In this document: piece after piece, positions 52,732 to 61,124 of the stretch | Layout: each line of letters starts with the position of its first letter | How positions within the stretch are numbered: the first letter of the stretch is position 1 | From: Candidatus Lucifugimonas marina | GTDB taxonomy: Bacteria > Chloroflexota > Dehalococcoidia > Lucifugimonadales > Lucifugimonadaceae | DNA length: 64,000 nucleotides | Direction of reading: 5' to 3' | NCBI GenBank assembly: GCA_029593915.1 | Contig: CP046147.1 | Span: 2,396,001-2,460,000, forward strand | Made by a program: the position numbers and the translations under genes | The notes under the pieces: generated by a model | Database searches by the model: none | What the model saw: only the letters and a program-made list of their open reading frames with translations | What the model was told of the DNA's origin: nothing

Positions 52732-53892
52732 TTAAACCATCGTCTTTGCGTACGGGTTGAATTGTTCGAACTGCCCACCGACAATGTCGATCGGATCAAG
52801 TCCCATCCACTGGTTCAGGATCGTGCTGTAGATGCTGCGGAAGTCGATAGTGAAGTCCATATCTTCACCAAACTTCCAGTCAGCTACTGCCAGCGACGGA
52901 TACTCGGAGTAAAGTCCGCCCTTCACGTTTTCGCCGATCAGGAACGCGCCACCACCGGTGCCATGATCCGTTCCCGAGCCGTTGTCTTTGATGCGTCGAC
53001 CGAACTCAGTAAACACAAGAATGTTCACTTCCTCAGCCGCATCATGGTCACGAATATCCTGCATGAAGTCTTCGATAGCCGTGGTCAACTCTTCGAGCAG
53101 ACGAGCGTGCGTCGGCACTTCTTGGGCGTGATGATCGTAGCCGGCGTGATTCGTATAGAAAATTCGTGTGCCGAGACCTGTTGTATGGACACGAGCAACA
53201 TCACGAAGCGATTTTGCGATTGGATTATCGGCGTACTCGACCTTAGATTTGTACTGCCGTGGAGCCTCAGCAAGCATATCGGCGCCGGTAAGCACGTTGT
53301 TACCAGTCTGGCTCAGGTAATTCATCACCTGTCCTGATCCGATAGCCGGTGTGTACATTCGCTGGAATATCTGAAGATCGCGATCGCGTTCTTCCTGCAA
53401 TTGAATTCCAGACATCAGTCCGTAGTTATCTAGATCACCAACAGAAGTGGCGACAACCCCAGGAGCAGCTAAAGCACGAGGTAATCCACGGCCGAAATTC
53501 ACAGCAGTAACAGGGTTGGCACTTTCGGGGTCTAACTCTCGAATGACTTTTGCCAGCCAGCCCTCTGTTGCAACGATTTCAGGCTCACAGGTGTGCCAAA
53601 TATCCATCGCTCTGAAGTGTGATCGGCTTGCATGCTCCGTTCCCACTCCCTGCACGATTGCCATCTTGCCCTGTTCGTATATGCGCTTGAACGCAGCCGC
53701 CGATGGGTGCCACGCAAGTGTGTCGGTAAACGGCAGTGACTTGTCGTCAGGAATTCCGACCAGTGGACGGTTGTCGTAATAGATGCCTTCAGTGAACGGA
53801 ATAACCGTGTTCATGAAGTCGTTACCACCCGAAAGTTGAACAACTACCAGTACGGGGTCTTTGGTTTTTCCGTTCTTTTCAGCTGTGGTCAT
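52732..53892 (-). CDS. DUF1501 family protein
   Basis: A 386-residue DUF1501 protein, a family of sulfatase-related proteins commonly paired with DUF1800. It shows LVVVQLSGGNDFMNTVIPF near the N-terminus, LAWHPSAAAFKRIYEQGKMAIVQGVG, YTNHAGYDHHAQ, FTEFGRRIKDNGSGTDHGTGGGAFLIG and DFRSIYSTILNQWMG. Most relatives have a Tat signal; none is visible here, so it may be cytoplasmic. It is followed by the NHL gene and preceded by DUF1800, 59 bases away. Confidence 0.9.
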   Translation of the reverse strand: MTTAEKNGKTKDPVLVVVQLSGGNDFMNTVIPFTEGIYYDNRPLVGIPDDKSLPFTDTLAWHPSAAAFKRIYEQGKMAIVQGVGTEHASRSHFRAMDIWHTCEPEIVATEGWLAKVIRELDPESANPVTAVNFGRGLPRALAAPGVVATSVGDLDNYGLMSGIQLQEERDRDLQIFQRMYTPAIGSGQVMNYLSQTGNNVLTGADMLAEAPRQYKSKVEYADNPIAKSLRDVARVHTTGLGTRIFYTNHAGYDHHAQEVPTHARLLEELTTAIEDFMQDIRDHDAAEEVNILVFTEFGRRIKDNGSGTDHGTGGGAFLIGENVKGGLYSEYPSLAVADWKFGEDMDFTIDFRSIYSTILNQWMGLDPIDIVGGQFEQFNPYAKTMV

Positions 53893-53951
53893 TTTTTAGT
53901 TCTCCAGTACGGCAAATATGCAGGTTGTTGGGTGAAATTCGCTTGGATGAA

Positions 53952-55367
53952 TCATGAGAACTGGAACTCTCTCGCCGAAACTACAAGTGTGAGCATTTGA
54001 ACGACTCTGGAGGAGCTCGTTTCCGAGGCTGCGTCTGACGACCAGTCCAGTGCGCCATCCGTCTGGGCGTGAGCGATCAGAGCAGCACGTGTCGCGTCTT
54101 CCACTTCGAGTGGACCAACCAGCTCCAGAACGCTATCCACCAACTGTTCAGGACTAGTTAAGTTTCCTTGCGAGCTTATGTGCTCGATAATCGCTTTCAC
54201 GCCGGGCTTCTTAGGATCGTTCAACGTGTCGATGGCGTAATTCACTCGTTCCGTTAGCGTGCCGCCATCGATCCATTCCTTGCCCGTGTGCCAGCCCTCT
54301 ACACTCGGTGGGTCCATCAATTTCTGGCCCATGGTCACGATGACACCTTCGAGCTTGTGCAAATCAGGAGCGGGTTCGGCGTATTCACCCGAAAGTTTCA
54401 AAACGCTCGCAACAAACTCGGTTGGCGATTTCACGTGTTTGAAGCGTGCAGCCTTGAACCATTCAGAGTTGAACAGTGTTCGCATCACTTCCTTGATGTC
54501 GGCATTCGAACTGATCCACGTTTTGACCATGTCGTCTATTGCCGCCGGGTCTGCGGGTGGTTCGATGCTCCAAGCGGGAACCTGCGCTTCGTCGGCTACG
54601 AAGAAGTTGTAAAGGTGCCGACTTATGAAGCGCGCAGTCGCTTCTTGTTCAGCAATGATGTTGACGATGTCTTCGCCATCAAGATTTCCGGTGTGCCCTA
54701 AGAACGTCTTCTGACCATCGTCGTGATCATCTGCCCTGAATCGATAGTTCACATCGAAATGACCGAACGGATATAGGGCCACCGGAGTGTCGTACGTCCA
54801 ACCAGTGAAAGCCCGAGCCGCACTCTTTATATCGTCTTCTGTGTAGTTGCCAATGCCCATCGAGAACAGTTCAAGAATTTCTCGACCGTAGTTTTCGTTT
54901 ATAGCTTCACCGTGATTTTCGTTGTTGTCCAACCAGAAGATCATCGCTGGGTCACGAGAGATTCCTAGCAACAGTTTTCTGAAGTTCGCCATGCAGTTGG
55001 TTCGCAACATCTGAATATGGTCGACCATCGTCGGCGTGTGTTCACTCTTGGTCCAACCCGTGGCGAAAACGCCGTGCCAGAAGAGAGTCATTTTCTCTTC
55101 AAGTGGTCGTTCGGTATTGACCATTCTGTAGAACCATCGACCGTTCCATACTGCCGGATTGTCTTTGTTGGCCTGCAAGTGTGGATAGAAGCGAGTGAGA
55201 ATCTCGTCTTCAGGCTCACTGAATCGCTCAGGATTCAATAGATCATCGACAACATCTTCGTAGCTTCGAGCTGCGTATCGCTCGAGCTCTGCTCGGTCTG
55301 ATCCGAATCCGGCACGACGCAGCAGATGTGCCATCAATGAAAGGTCGGTAGAAGCAGCAGTTGTCAT
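53952..55367 (-). CDS. DUF1800 family protein
   Basis: A 471-residue DUF1800 protein. Typical motifs are AHLLRRAGFG, ENYGREILELFSMGIGNYTEDDI, AARAFTGWTYD, HDDGQKTFLGHTGNLDGEDIVNIIAEQ, FISRHLYNFFVAD and DPPSVEGWHTG. The family occurs beside DUF1501 in many phyla with no firm function; a role in extracellular or envelope polymer processing is suggested by others. No signal peptide is seen. It heads the minus-strand run DUF1800-DUF1501-NHL. Confidence 0.9.
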   Translation of the reverse strand: MTTAASTDLSLMAHLLRRAGFGSDRAELERYAARSYEDVVDDLLNPERFSEPEDEILTRFYPHLQANKDNPAVWNGRWFYRMVNTERPLEEKMTLFWHGVFATGWTKSEHTPTMVDHIQMLRTNCMANFRKLLLGISRDPAMIFWLDNNENHGEAINENYGREILELFSMGIGNYTEDDIKSAARAFTGWTYDTPVALYPFGHFDVNYRFRADDHDDGQKTFLGHTGNLDGEDIVNIIAEQEATARFISRHLYNFFVADEAQVPAWSIEPPADPAAIDDMVKTWISSNADIKEVMRTLFNSEWFKAARFKHVKSPTEFVASVLKLSGEYAEPAPDLHKLEGVIVTMGQKLMDPPSVEGWHTGKEWIDGGTLTERVNYAIDTLNDPKKPGVKAIIEHISSQGNLTSPEQLVDSVLELVGPLEVEDATRAALIAHAQTDGALDWSSDAASETSSSRVVQMLTLVVSAREFQFS

Positions 55368-55562
55368 TTAAAACCTCGCGTTGTCGCGGAATTCCCACAG
55401 ATTGGACGCACTTTACCCCATTTCCACGCTGCATGAGCAATTTAGGCGAAATTCGTTACAACTCGGCGAATCCGGTATCGAATCGTTCATGGCACCGTTA
55501 TATTTCGTGCTGCTAGATGTGGAATAAGATCAGGACGATCCATCACCCAACGGGAAACAACA

Positions 55563-56537
55563 TTGAACAGCCCAATCGAATACGCTAAAAATCTTGCGAG
55601 GCACTACGGCTACCAACTGGAAAGGCCGGTTGTGTATACACAGGGCGTGTCGCTGAGCGGTCGGTTGCGTCTTCACGAACTGCTTCCCGAATCAGACGAT
55701 CCGTCTGACGATATCGCTGCGTTGGTCGCCGATTACACCAGCGATCCATCGGCGATATTCACCGCTTCGGATGGCACTGCCAACTACGCCGGAATCTGTT
55801 GGGCTGACGAGTTAGCCAACGCTACTGATGACGACTTGTATCTGGATCTGTTGCAAACGGTTGCCGATCTGTTTGGACCTTCGGTTGAGGATGGTCCGCT
55901 CGACCCCGATATTCGTGTCGAAGATTTCTTCTTCGCAGGAACAATGTTGGGGCGGGCGTTTCTCAGCACCGGCGCGTCGAACTACGCCGATATGCTCGCC
56001 GAATTCTTACTCTCAGCCGATACGCTTCAGGCGAACGGACTCTGGTGGCATTGCAAGGCATCGCCCTTCTTCTGGGGACGGGGCAATGCATTCGCAGCAC
56101 TGGGTTTCGCGGAAGCACTCACCTACCTACCTGAGGAACATCCGTTTCGTGAAGAACTGCTCCACACGCACTTAGTTCACCTCGAGGGGCTGGTGAAGCA
56201 CCAGGACGAATCAGGGATGTGGCATCAGGTAATCGACCTGCCAGAAACTTATCTCGAGTTCAGCGCAACAGCGATGATCGGATATGCGCTTGCACGAGGA
56301 TTACGCGAAGGCTGGCTTGACGAAGAGTGGCGACCAATTCTCGACAAAACATGGAACGGCATCGCCGCACGAATCTCGGATGAGGGCGAACTTGAACATG
56401 TCTGTGTCGGGACTGGTCCTCTAGCGACTCTCGATGAATATATCGTGCGCCCGTACACCGATGGTCTCGATGATAGAGGCGGTGCGATGGCGCTATGGTT
56501 CGCCGTCGAAATGGCTCGACTCGAAGCTGGCGTTTAG
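55563..56537 (+). CDS. Glycoside hydrolase family 88/105-like protein
   Basis: A 324-residue protein likely folded as an (alpha/alpha)6 barrel. The motif FFWGRGNAFAALGFAEAL resembles the W-x-R-G-N-G-W region of GH88/GH105 unsaturated uronyl hydrolases, and DEYIVRPYTDGLDDRGGAMALWFAV resembles their end. These enzymes hydrate and cleave unsaturated uronic acid from oligosaccharides. No secretion signal is present. TTG 55563 has GGGA upstream. The catalytic Asp pair cannot be assigned by eye, so the activity is tentative. The 195-base gap upstream shows no strong signal. Confidence 0.65.
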   Translation: MNSPIEYAKNLARHYGYQLERPVVYTQGVSLSGRLRLHELLPESDDPSDDIAALVADYTSDPSAIFTASDGTANYAGICWADELANATDDDLYLDLLQTVADLFGPSVEDGPLDPDIRVEDFFFAGTMLGRAFLSTGASNYADMLAEFLLSADTLQANGLWWHCKASPFFWGRGNAFAALGFAEALTYLPEEHPFREELLHTHLVHLEGLVKHQDESGMWHQVIDLPETYLEFSATAMIGYALARGLREGWLDEEWRPILDKTWNGIAARISDEGELEHVCVGTGPLATLDEYIVRPYTDGLDDRGGAMALWFAVEMARLEAGV

Positions 56538-56546
56538 TTCAACTGT

Positions 56547-57677
56547 TCAAGCCTTAAACCTGTCCAGTCCAAACTGGGCTATTTCTAATTCGGTCTGGCC
56601 TATCGTGATCAAATCAGCCATAGCCCGACCAATAACCGGTCCCATCAAAATTCCTTTGCCACCGGTTCCTGTCGCAATAAACACGCCCTCTTTGCCGGGA
56701 ACTTTGCCAAGAACAGGATCACCATCGGGAGTCACGGGTCGCATGCACGCTGTTTGAAGAACTAGCTCGTGCGATTCAAGCTCTGGAACCATCCGTACAC
56801 CACGCATCGACAGCGCTTCCAGTGCCTCGCCAGAAGGTGTGACATCGAAGCCTGTGCCGTTTTGCACGGTCGCCGCCACCCAAGTCGCTCCGTCGGCCTT
56901 TTGAACCACCGAACACGAATCGCCGAGCGGCACGCCGTGCAAGTGAATTCCTAGAGGAGGATTTAGCCCTTCAACTCGAACGATTTCTCCTTTTTGCGGA
57001 ACAATCGGCACATCGATATCGACCCACAAACTAGAAGTTCCCGACCATGGCCCGAGAGCGATAACAACAGTCTCGCAAGCGATCTGATCGTCACCAATCC
57101 TCACTCCAACCGCACGATCCTTTTCGTAAATAATTCCGGTCGCTTCGCCCAGCACAATATCGACGCCATGTGATTCAGCAGCCTGGGCGGTCGCAAGTGT
57201 CACGTTGTAGCTATCGAGCATGATGACGTCTTCAACCAACGTTCCGCCGTACAGATCGTCTGTAATACGAGAATCCATACTCCGAACTTCGTCAGGCTCT
57301 AGCCAGCTCGACTTGAATTCAGAGAACTGGTTGATCCGCTCAACTTCACATTTGAGATATGGGATTTCAGATTCATCGAGTGCCAATTCAACGTGCGGCA
57401 TGGTGAGAACCTGCGCATCGACTCCAGACTCTTCCTGAACGACCTCAAGCAGTTCTTTGTGCATGGTGAACGAAAGATGATTCAACGATTCGATGTTCCC
57501 GGTTTCGTTGGTCGGGTTCAGCAGTCCAAGTGCAAAGCCAGAAGCATGATTTCCGATCGAATCTCGTTCGATGAGCGTGATGCTCAAATCTTCGTTACCG
57601 CTTGCCAGACGATATGCGATAGACGAGCCGATGATTCCTCCGCCAACAATCACAACGTCACTTTGTGACTTCATCAT
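56547..57677 (-). CDS. FAD-dependent oxidoreductase (DAO family)
   Basis: A 376-residue flavoprotein of the glycine oxidase/D-amino acid dehydrogenase type. It has the dinucleotide motif DVVIVGGGIIGSSIAYRLA, the FAD-linked HASGFALGLLNPTNETG, TVVIALGPWSGTSSLW and the closing GDPVLGKVPGKEGVFIATGTGGKGILMGPVIGRAMADLI. It oxidises an amine or amino acid; the substrate is unknown. ATG 57677 overlaps the NUDIX stop (ATGA), with GGAGG upstream; ATG 57674 is also possible. Confidence 0.88.
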   Translation of the reverse strand: MMKSQSDVVIVGGGIIGSSIAYRLASGNEDLSITLIERDSIGNHASGFALGLLNPTNETGNIESLNHLSFTMHKELLEVVQEESGVDAQVLTMPHVELALDESEIPYLKCEVERINQFSEFKSSWLEPDEVRSMDSRITDDLYGGTLVEDVIMLDSYNVTLATAQAAESHGVDIVLGEATGIIYEKDRAVGVRIGDDQIACETVVIALGPWSGTSSLWVDIDVPIVPQKGEIVRVEGLNPPLGIHLHGVPLGDSCSVVQKADGATWVAATVQNGTGFDVTPSGEALEALSMRGVRMVPELESHELVLQTACMRPVTPDGDPVLGKVPGKEGVFIATGTGGKGILMGPVIGRAMADLITIGQTELEIAQFGLDRFKA

Positions 57678-58156
57678 GTGTCCTCCCGTGACTTCAGCCA
57701 ATCGGCAACAATTCCACGGTCATGCTCAAACGCAAGTTCAGGCAAATCGTCGACGCTAAAGATTTTTACGTCAAGGGTCTCGTGATCGGCCGATGCGAGC
57801 GTGCCGCCTGTGACGCGTGCTTCGTATACAGCCAGAATGATCGAGTTGCCTTCTTCGGAATACAATCCGACCAAGCGTTCAACCGAAGCTTCGAGCCCAC
57901 ACTCCTCAAGCACTTCACGCTCGACAGCCCGTTCGAGCTTCTCCCCTCGGTTTACATAGCCAGATGGAAAACTCCACTTGCCAATCGCAGGCTCAATAGC
58001 GCGCTGCACCATCACGATTCCGCCGTCCATGGGGATGATTGCTGCACCAGCAACTTTCGGATCGTTCCAAATCGTCCGACCACAGTCGACACAGTTCGGA
58101 TGACCATGAGGTCCCGGTTTCAGATCAGGCAGATCGTGGCTGTGAAATTCTGACAA
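57674..58156 (-). CDS. NUDIX hydrolase
   Basis: A 160-residue NUDIX pyrophosphohydrolase. The NUDIX box GYVNRGEKLERAVEREVLEECGL matches G-x5-E-x7-R-E-U-x-E-E-x-G-U. An N-terminal C-V-D-C zinc-ribbon-like hairpin (HGHPNCVDCGRTIWNDP) suggests an NADH pyrophosphatase-like or related subgroup, although only one Cys pair is visible. Its stop is coupled to the downstream FAD oxidoreductase. The substrate is unknown. Confidence 0.92.
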   Translation of the reverse strand: MSEFHSHDLPDLKPGPHGHPNCVDCGRTIWNDPKVAGAAIIPMDGGIVMVQRAIEPAIGKWSFPSGYVNRGEKLERAVEREVLEECGLEASVERLVGLYSEEGNSIILAVYEARVTGGTLASADHETLDVKIFSVDDLPELAFEHDRGIVADWLKSREDT

Positions 58157-58323
58157 GCGGCGTAGATTCCTGTTTCCGACTCAAAACGTTCGACTAGAAA
58201 GAATGATTCTGGCGACTCTAACAGAGCAAGTTCTAGCTGTCGGGCATTCATCCGTGGCGAAGACATGGCTAGAATGCCCTCAATACTCGTGGTAACAACA
58301 GAATTTTCAATTGGAGATCGAAA

Positions 58324-59412
58324 TTGACGAACAACTGGATGGGCGGATTTCAAGGTGGGTTAGGAAGTCTTTCGTTACTGAGCGATGCTGAGTCACGATC
58401 GATCTCAGCAGAAAACCCCACTGGAGCACGCGGTGGCGGAGCAAAGGCTCCTACTCCCGAGTCACCACACCCTTCACATCGATTGGGCGAGGGTTGGAAA
58501 GTTCGCCCTGCGATCAATATCGCTCCGGGAGAAACGGTTGTTCTTGCGGATATCGAAGGTCCAGCAATCATCAATCACATATGGATCACACTGCGTGAAA
58601 CAGGCCTGAGAGACTGCGTTATTCGGTTGTACTGGGACAATGAAAAAACACCATCCGTCGAATCGCCTATCGCAGATTTTTTCGCCAATGCACACGGCCT
58701 TCGTTACAACGTGAATTCGATCCCCGTGAACGTGAATCCCTCGGGCGGGTTCAACAGTTACTGGCAAATGCCGTTCAGGAAGCGATGCAGAATCGAAGTT
58801 GAGAACCAGCACTGGAACGAGCTTCGAGGGTTCTTCTACCAGTTCGACTACTCCCTAACCGAAGTACCGGATGACGCTGCCTACTTCCACGCTCAGTGGC
58901 GCAGATCTATCACTACCCGAGAAAATCCTGAGCATGTGATTCTCGACGGTGTAAAAGGCCAGGGTCACTACATCGGCACTGCTCTGAGTTGGACACAAAT
59001 GTCGGACGGTTGGTGGGGTGAAGGCGAGGTTAAGTTCTATCTCGACGGCGACGGAAAATACCCTACTATCTGCGGAACAGGAACCGAAGATTATTTTGGC
59101 GGAGCCTGGTGTTTCGGCGAAACCTACTCAGCGCCGTATCTTGGCTACCCGCTTTGGACTCGAGACGAAGACGATGTTCCAAAACACGGTTTGTATCGCT
59201 GGCACGTGCTCGATCCGATCCGATTCAAAGAAGATTTGAAAGTCACGGTTCAGGCACTTGGCTGGTGGGCCGACAAGACATTCCAGCCGCTCACAGACGA
59301 GATCGATTCAGTCGCGTTTTGGTATCAAACCGAGCCACATGCGGCATTCCCAGACCTACCCGGGCCTGAAGGACGATGGCCCCGAACAAAGCGCGACTGG
59401 GGCGGATCGTAA
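58324..59412 (+). CDS. DUF2961 / glycoside hydrolase family 172 protein
   Basis: A 362-residue protein of the family now called GH172, which includes fructan and arabinofuranose enzymes. It shows the N-terminal GPAIINHIWITLRE, WQMPFRKRCRIEVENQH, DGWWGEGEVKFYLDGDGKYP and the key stretch GTGTEDYFGGAWCFGETYSAP with the catalytic Glu. The ending LKVTVQALGWWADKTFQPLTDEIDSVAFWYQ is typical. TTG 58324 is the start. No signal peptide is seen, so it may act inside the cell on imported sugars. Confidence 0.9.
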   Translation: MTNNWMGGFQGGLGSLSLLSDAESRSISAENPTGARGGGAKAPTPESPHPSHRLGEGWKVRPAINIAPGETVVLADIEGPAIINHIWITLRETGLRDCVIRLYWDNEKTPSVESPIADFFANAHGLRYNVNSIPVNVNPSGGFNSYWQMPFRKRCRIEVENQHWNELRGFFYQFDYSLTEVPDDAAYFHAQWRRSITTRENPEHVILDGVKGQGHYIGTALSWTQMSDGWWGEGEVKFYLDGDGKYPTICGTGTEDYFGGAWCFGETYSAPYLGYPLWTRDEDDVPKHGLYRWHVLDPIRFKEDLKVTVQALGWWADKTFQPLTDEIDSVAFWYQTEPHAAFPDLPGPEGRWPRTKRDWGGS

Positions 59413-59440
59413 GCGTTCTTAACGGACACCATCACGCACC

Positions 59441-60589
59441 ATGAAATTTCCCTTCCGAAACAAGCTCGTTCGGTACGTAGTAGTTCCGATAATCGCCCTC
59501 GCAATGATCGTCGTTCTTGGCGGTGGTTGGTACTTCGCGTGCCTTTTGGAAGAAGACGGTTTGCGAGTCGATAACGCCCTACCTGAGAACAGCGTGACGG
59601 TGTCCGACGTGAGCCCGGGACGCATAACTCTTCGGCGTATACCAGGAATTGAAGAAGACAACTTCGATACTGACGCTCAATGGGGAATCACCGACGGCAA
59701 ACAGATGTATGGACGATTAGGGAGCGTGATTTCCGCCGGAGACGATTCTGCCGTACGTGAATTCGAGCTTTTCTCAGGAGTCATCCAACAAGGCGATGAA
59801 CTGTACCTAGATAGAACGGCATTCCCACACGACCCAGGCTCTGCTCATGGTCTGGCCTATGAAAACGTACTGATTCCAGGCCCACTAGGCGATTTTGGAG
59901 CATGGCATATCGCTGGCGAGTCGAACACATGGGCGGTACTCGTACATGGCAGAACAAGCAATCGAGAAACCTCGATGAAGCTGCTCGATGAAATTAGTAA
60001 TCTAGGCGTTCATTCGCTCGCCATCGACTACAGGAACGACCTGAACGCGCCACCAAGCGAATCGGGCTACTACGACTTCGGCACTACGGAATGGGAAGAT
60101 GTCGAGGCAGCGGTTCGTTACGCATTGAAGAACGGTGCAGACAAGATCGTGCTCGTCGGTTTCTCGATGGGTGGCGGCATAGTTGTGAACTATCAACTGA
60201 AGTCTGAATTGGCTGACCACACCGTTGGACTATTCCTCGATTCACCGATGCTCAATTTCGGTCGCACGGTCGATAAAGGGGCCGCCGAAAGAAGTGTCCC
60301 TCCTTTGATCACCTCAGTCGCTAAACGATTCGCCAGCTTACGCTTTGGAATCGATTGGGAAGCGTTGGACTTCCTTTCGCAAGCTGACAAAATTGATGTT
60401 CCGGTACTGCTGATACACGGCGACGCAGATAACACAGTCCCAATTGAAACCAGCATCGAATTCGCTGAATCTTCACCGCATTTCGTACAGCTTCATGGGT
60501 TCAAGGACGTTGGTCATGTCGCAGCGTGGAATCATCACCCGTTGCAGTACAGAACTCTTTTTAAGGAATTTGTAGAACGTGTCAGATAA
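59441..60589 (+). CDS. Membrane-anchored alpha/beta hydrolase
   Basis: A 382-residue alpha/beta hydrolase with an N-terminal signal anchor (YVVVPIIALAMIVVLGGGWYF). The nucleophile is in VLVGFSMGGGIVVN (G-x-S-x-G), the acid in LIHGDADNTVPIE and the His in DVGHVAAWNHHP. An N-terminal region of about 100 residues precedes the catalytic domain. It most likely works on esters outside the membrane. Its end overlaps the start of the Imm26-like gene by 11 bases. Confidence 0.85.
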   Translation: MKFPFRNKLVRYVVVPIIALAMIVVLGGGWYFACLLEEDGLRVDNALPENSVTVSDVSPGRITLRRIPGIEEDNFDTDAQWGITDGKQMYGRLGSVISAGDDSAVREFELFSGVIQQGDELYLDRTAFPHDPGSAHGLAYENVLIPGPLGDFGAWHIAGESNTWAVLVHGRTSNRETSMKLLDEISNLGVHSLAIDYRNDLNAPPSESGYYDFGTTEWEDVEAAVRYALKNGADKIVLVGFSMGGGIVVNYQLKSELADHTVGLFLDSPMLNFGRTVDKGAAERSVPPLITSVAKRFASLRFGIDWEALDFLSQADKIDVPVLLIHGDADNTVPIETSIEFAESSPHFVQLHGFKDVGHVAAWNHHPLQYRTLFKEFVERVR

Positions 60590-61097
60590 CCCAAGTTACT
60601 CGGAAGGCGATTTCTTCGCCGTGCCACTGAAAACAGGAGGCTTCGGAGTCGGCTTAGCAGTGTGTCTTGGCGTTAAGCACGACGTAGTAGCTCACTTTTT
60701 TGGTCCGGTGCGAGAATCAGTTCCGTCAATAGATGAACTAGTAGATCTCACTGAGCTCAATTCGGCTCACATAGAGCATTTTCTCGATGATGGACTTCGT
60801 GACGGCTCATGGGAAGTTATTGGCCAGTACCCAGAATGGGACGCCTACGACTGGCCAATTCCAAAATTCGGGTGGCTACAGAGATCTGCTGCAGATTCAG
60901 CGAACAACTCTCCGGGTCAAGCCTTTGAAGTGGAACTCGACGAAAACCTTAGAGCCGCTCGACAAAAGAAGGTTTCGATAGAGCATTTCAATTCGCTGCC
61001 CTACGAAATCTTAGTCGGTTCGAAAGACGTCGAGATCACTCTGGCACTGGCGCTAACGAGACCCGGCTGGAAGCGCAAAATCCCGGATATCGAATAA
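60579..61097 (+). CDS. Imm26-like immunity protein family member
   Basis: A 172-residue protein. The start YSEGDFFAVPLKTGGFGVGLAVCLGV resembles the GD-x-F-A-x-P-L...G-x-G-x-G/A opening of the Imm26 family of polymorphic-toxin immunity proteins. The rest (DGSWEVIGQYPEWDAYDWPIPKFG) fits this family loosely. No toxin gene is adjacent; it may be a stand-alone relative with another role. GTG 60579 starts within the end of the hydrolase gene. Confidence 0.6.
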   Translation: MSDNPSYSEGDFFAVPLKTGGFGVGLAVCLGVKHDVVAHFFGPVRESVPSIDELVDLTELNSAHIEHFLDDGLRDGSWEVIGQYPEWDAYDWPIPKFGWLQRSAADSANNSPGQAFEVELDENLRAARQKKVSIEHFNSLPYEILVGSKDVEITLALALTRPGWKRKIPDIE

Positions 61098-61124
61098 TCC
61101 AATTACGTTAGTTGGATAGCGTCA

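Noticed and set aside
58120..58353. Minus-strand frame of 77 residues upstream of the NUDIX gene
   Set aside because: It overlaps the NUDIX start, shows no family features and no clear ribosome site; the 167-base gap is more likely a divergent promoter region.
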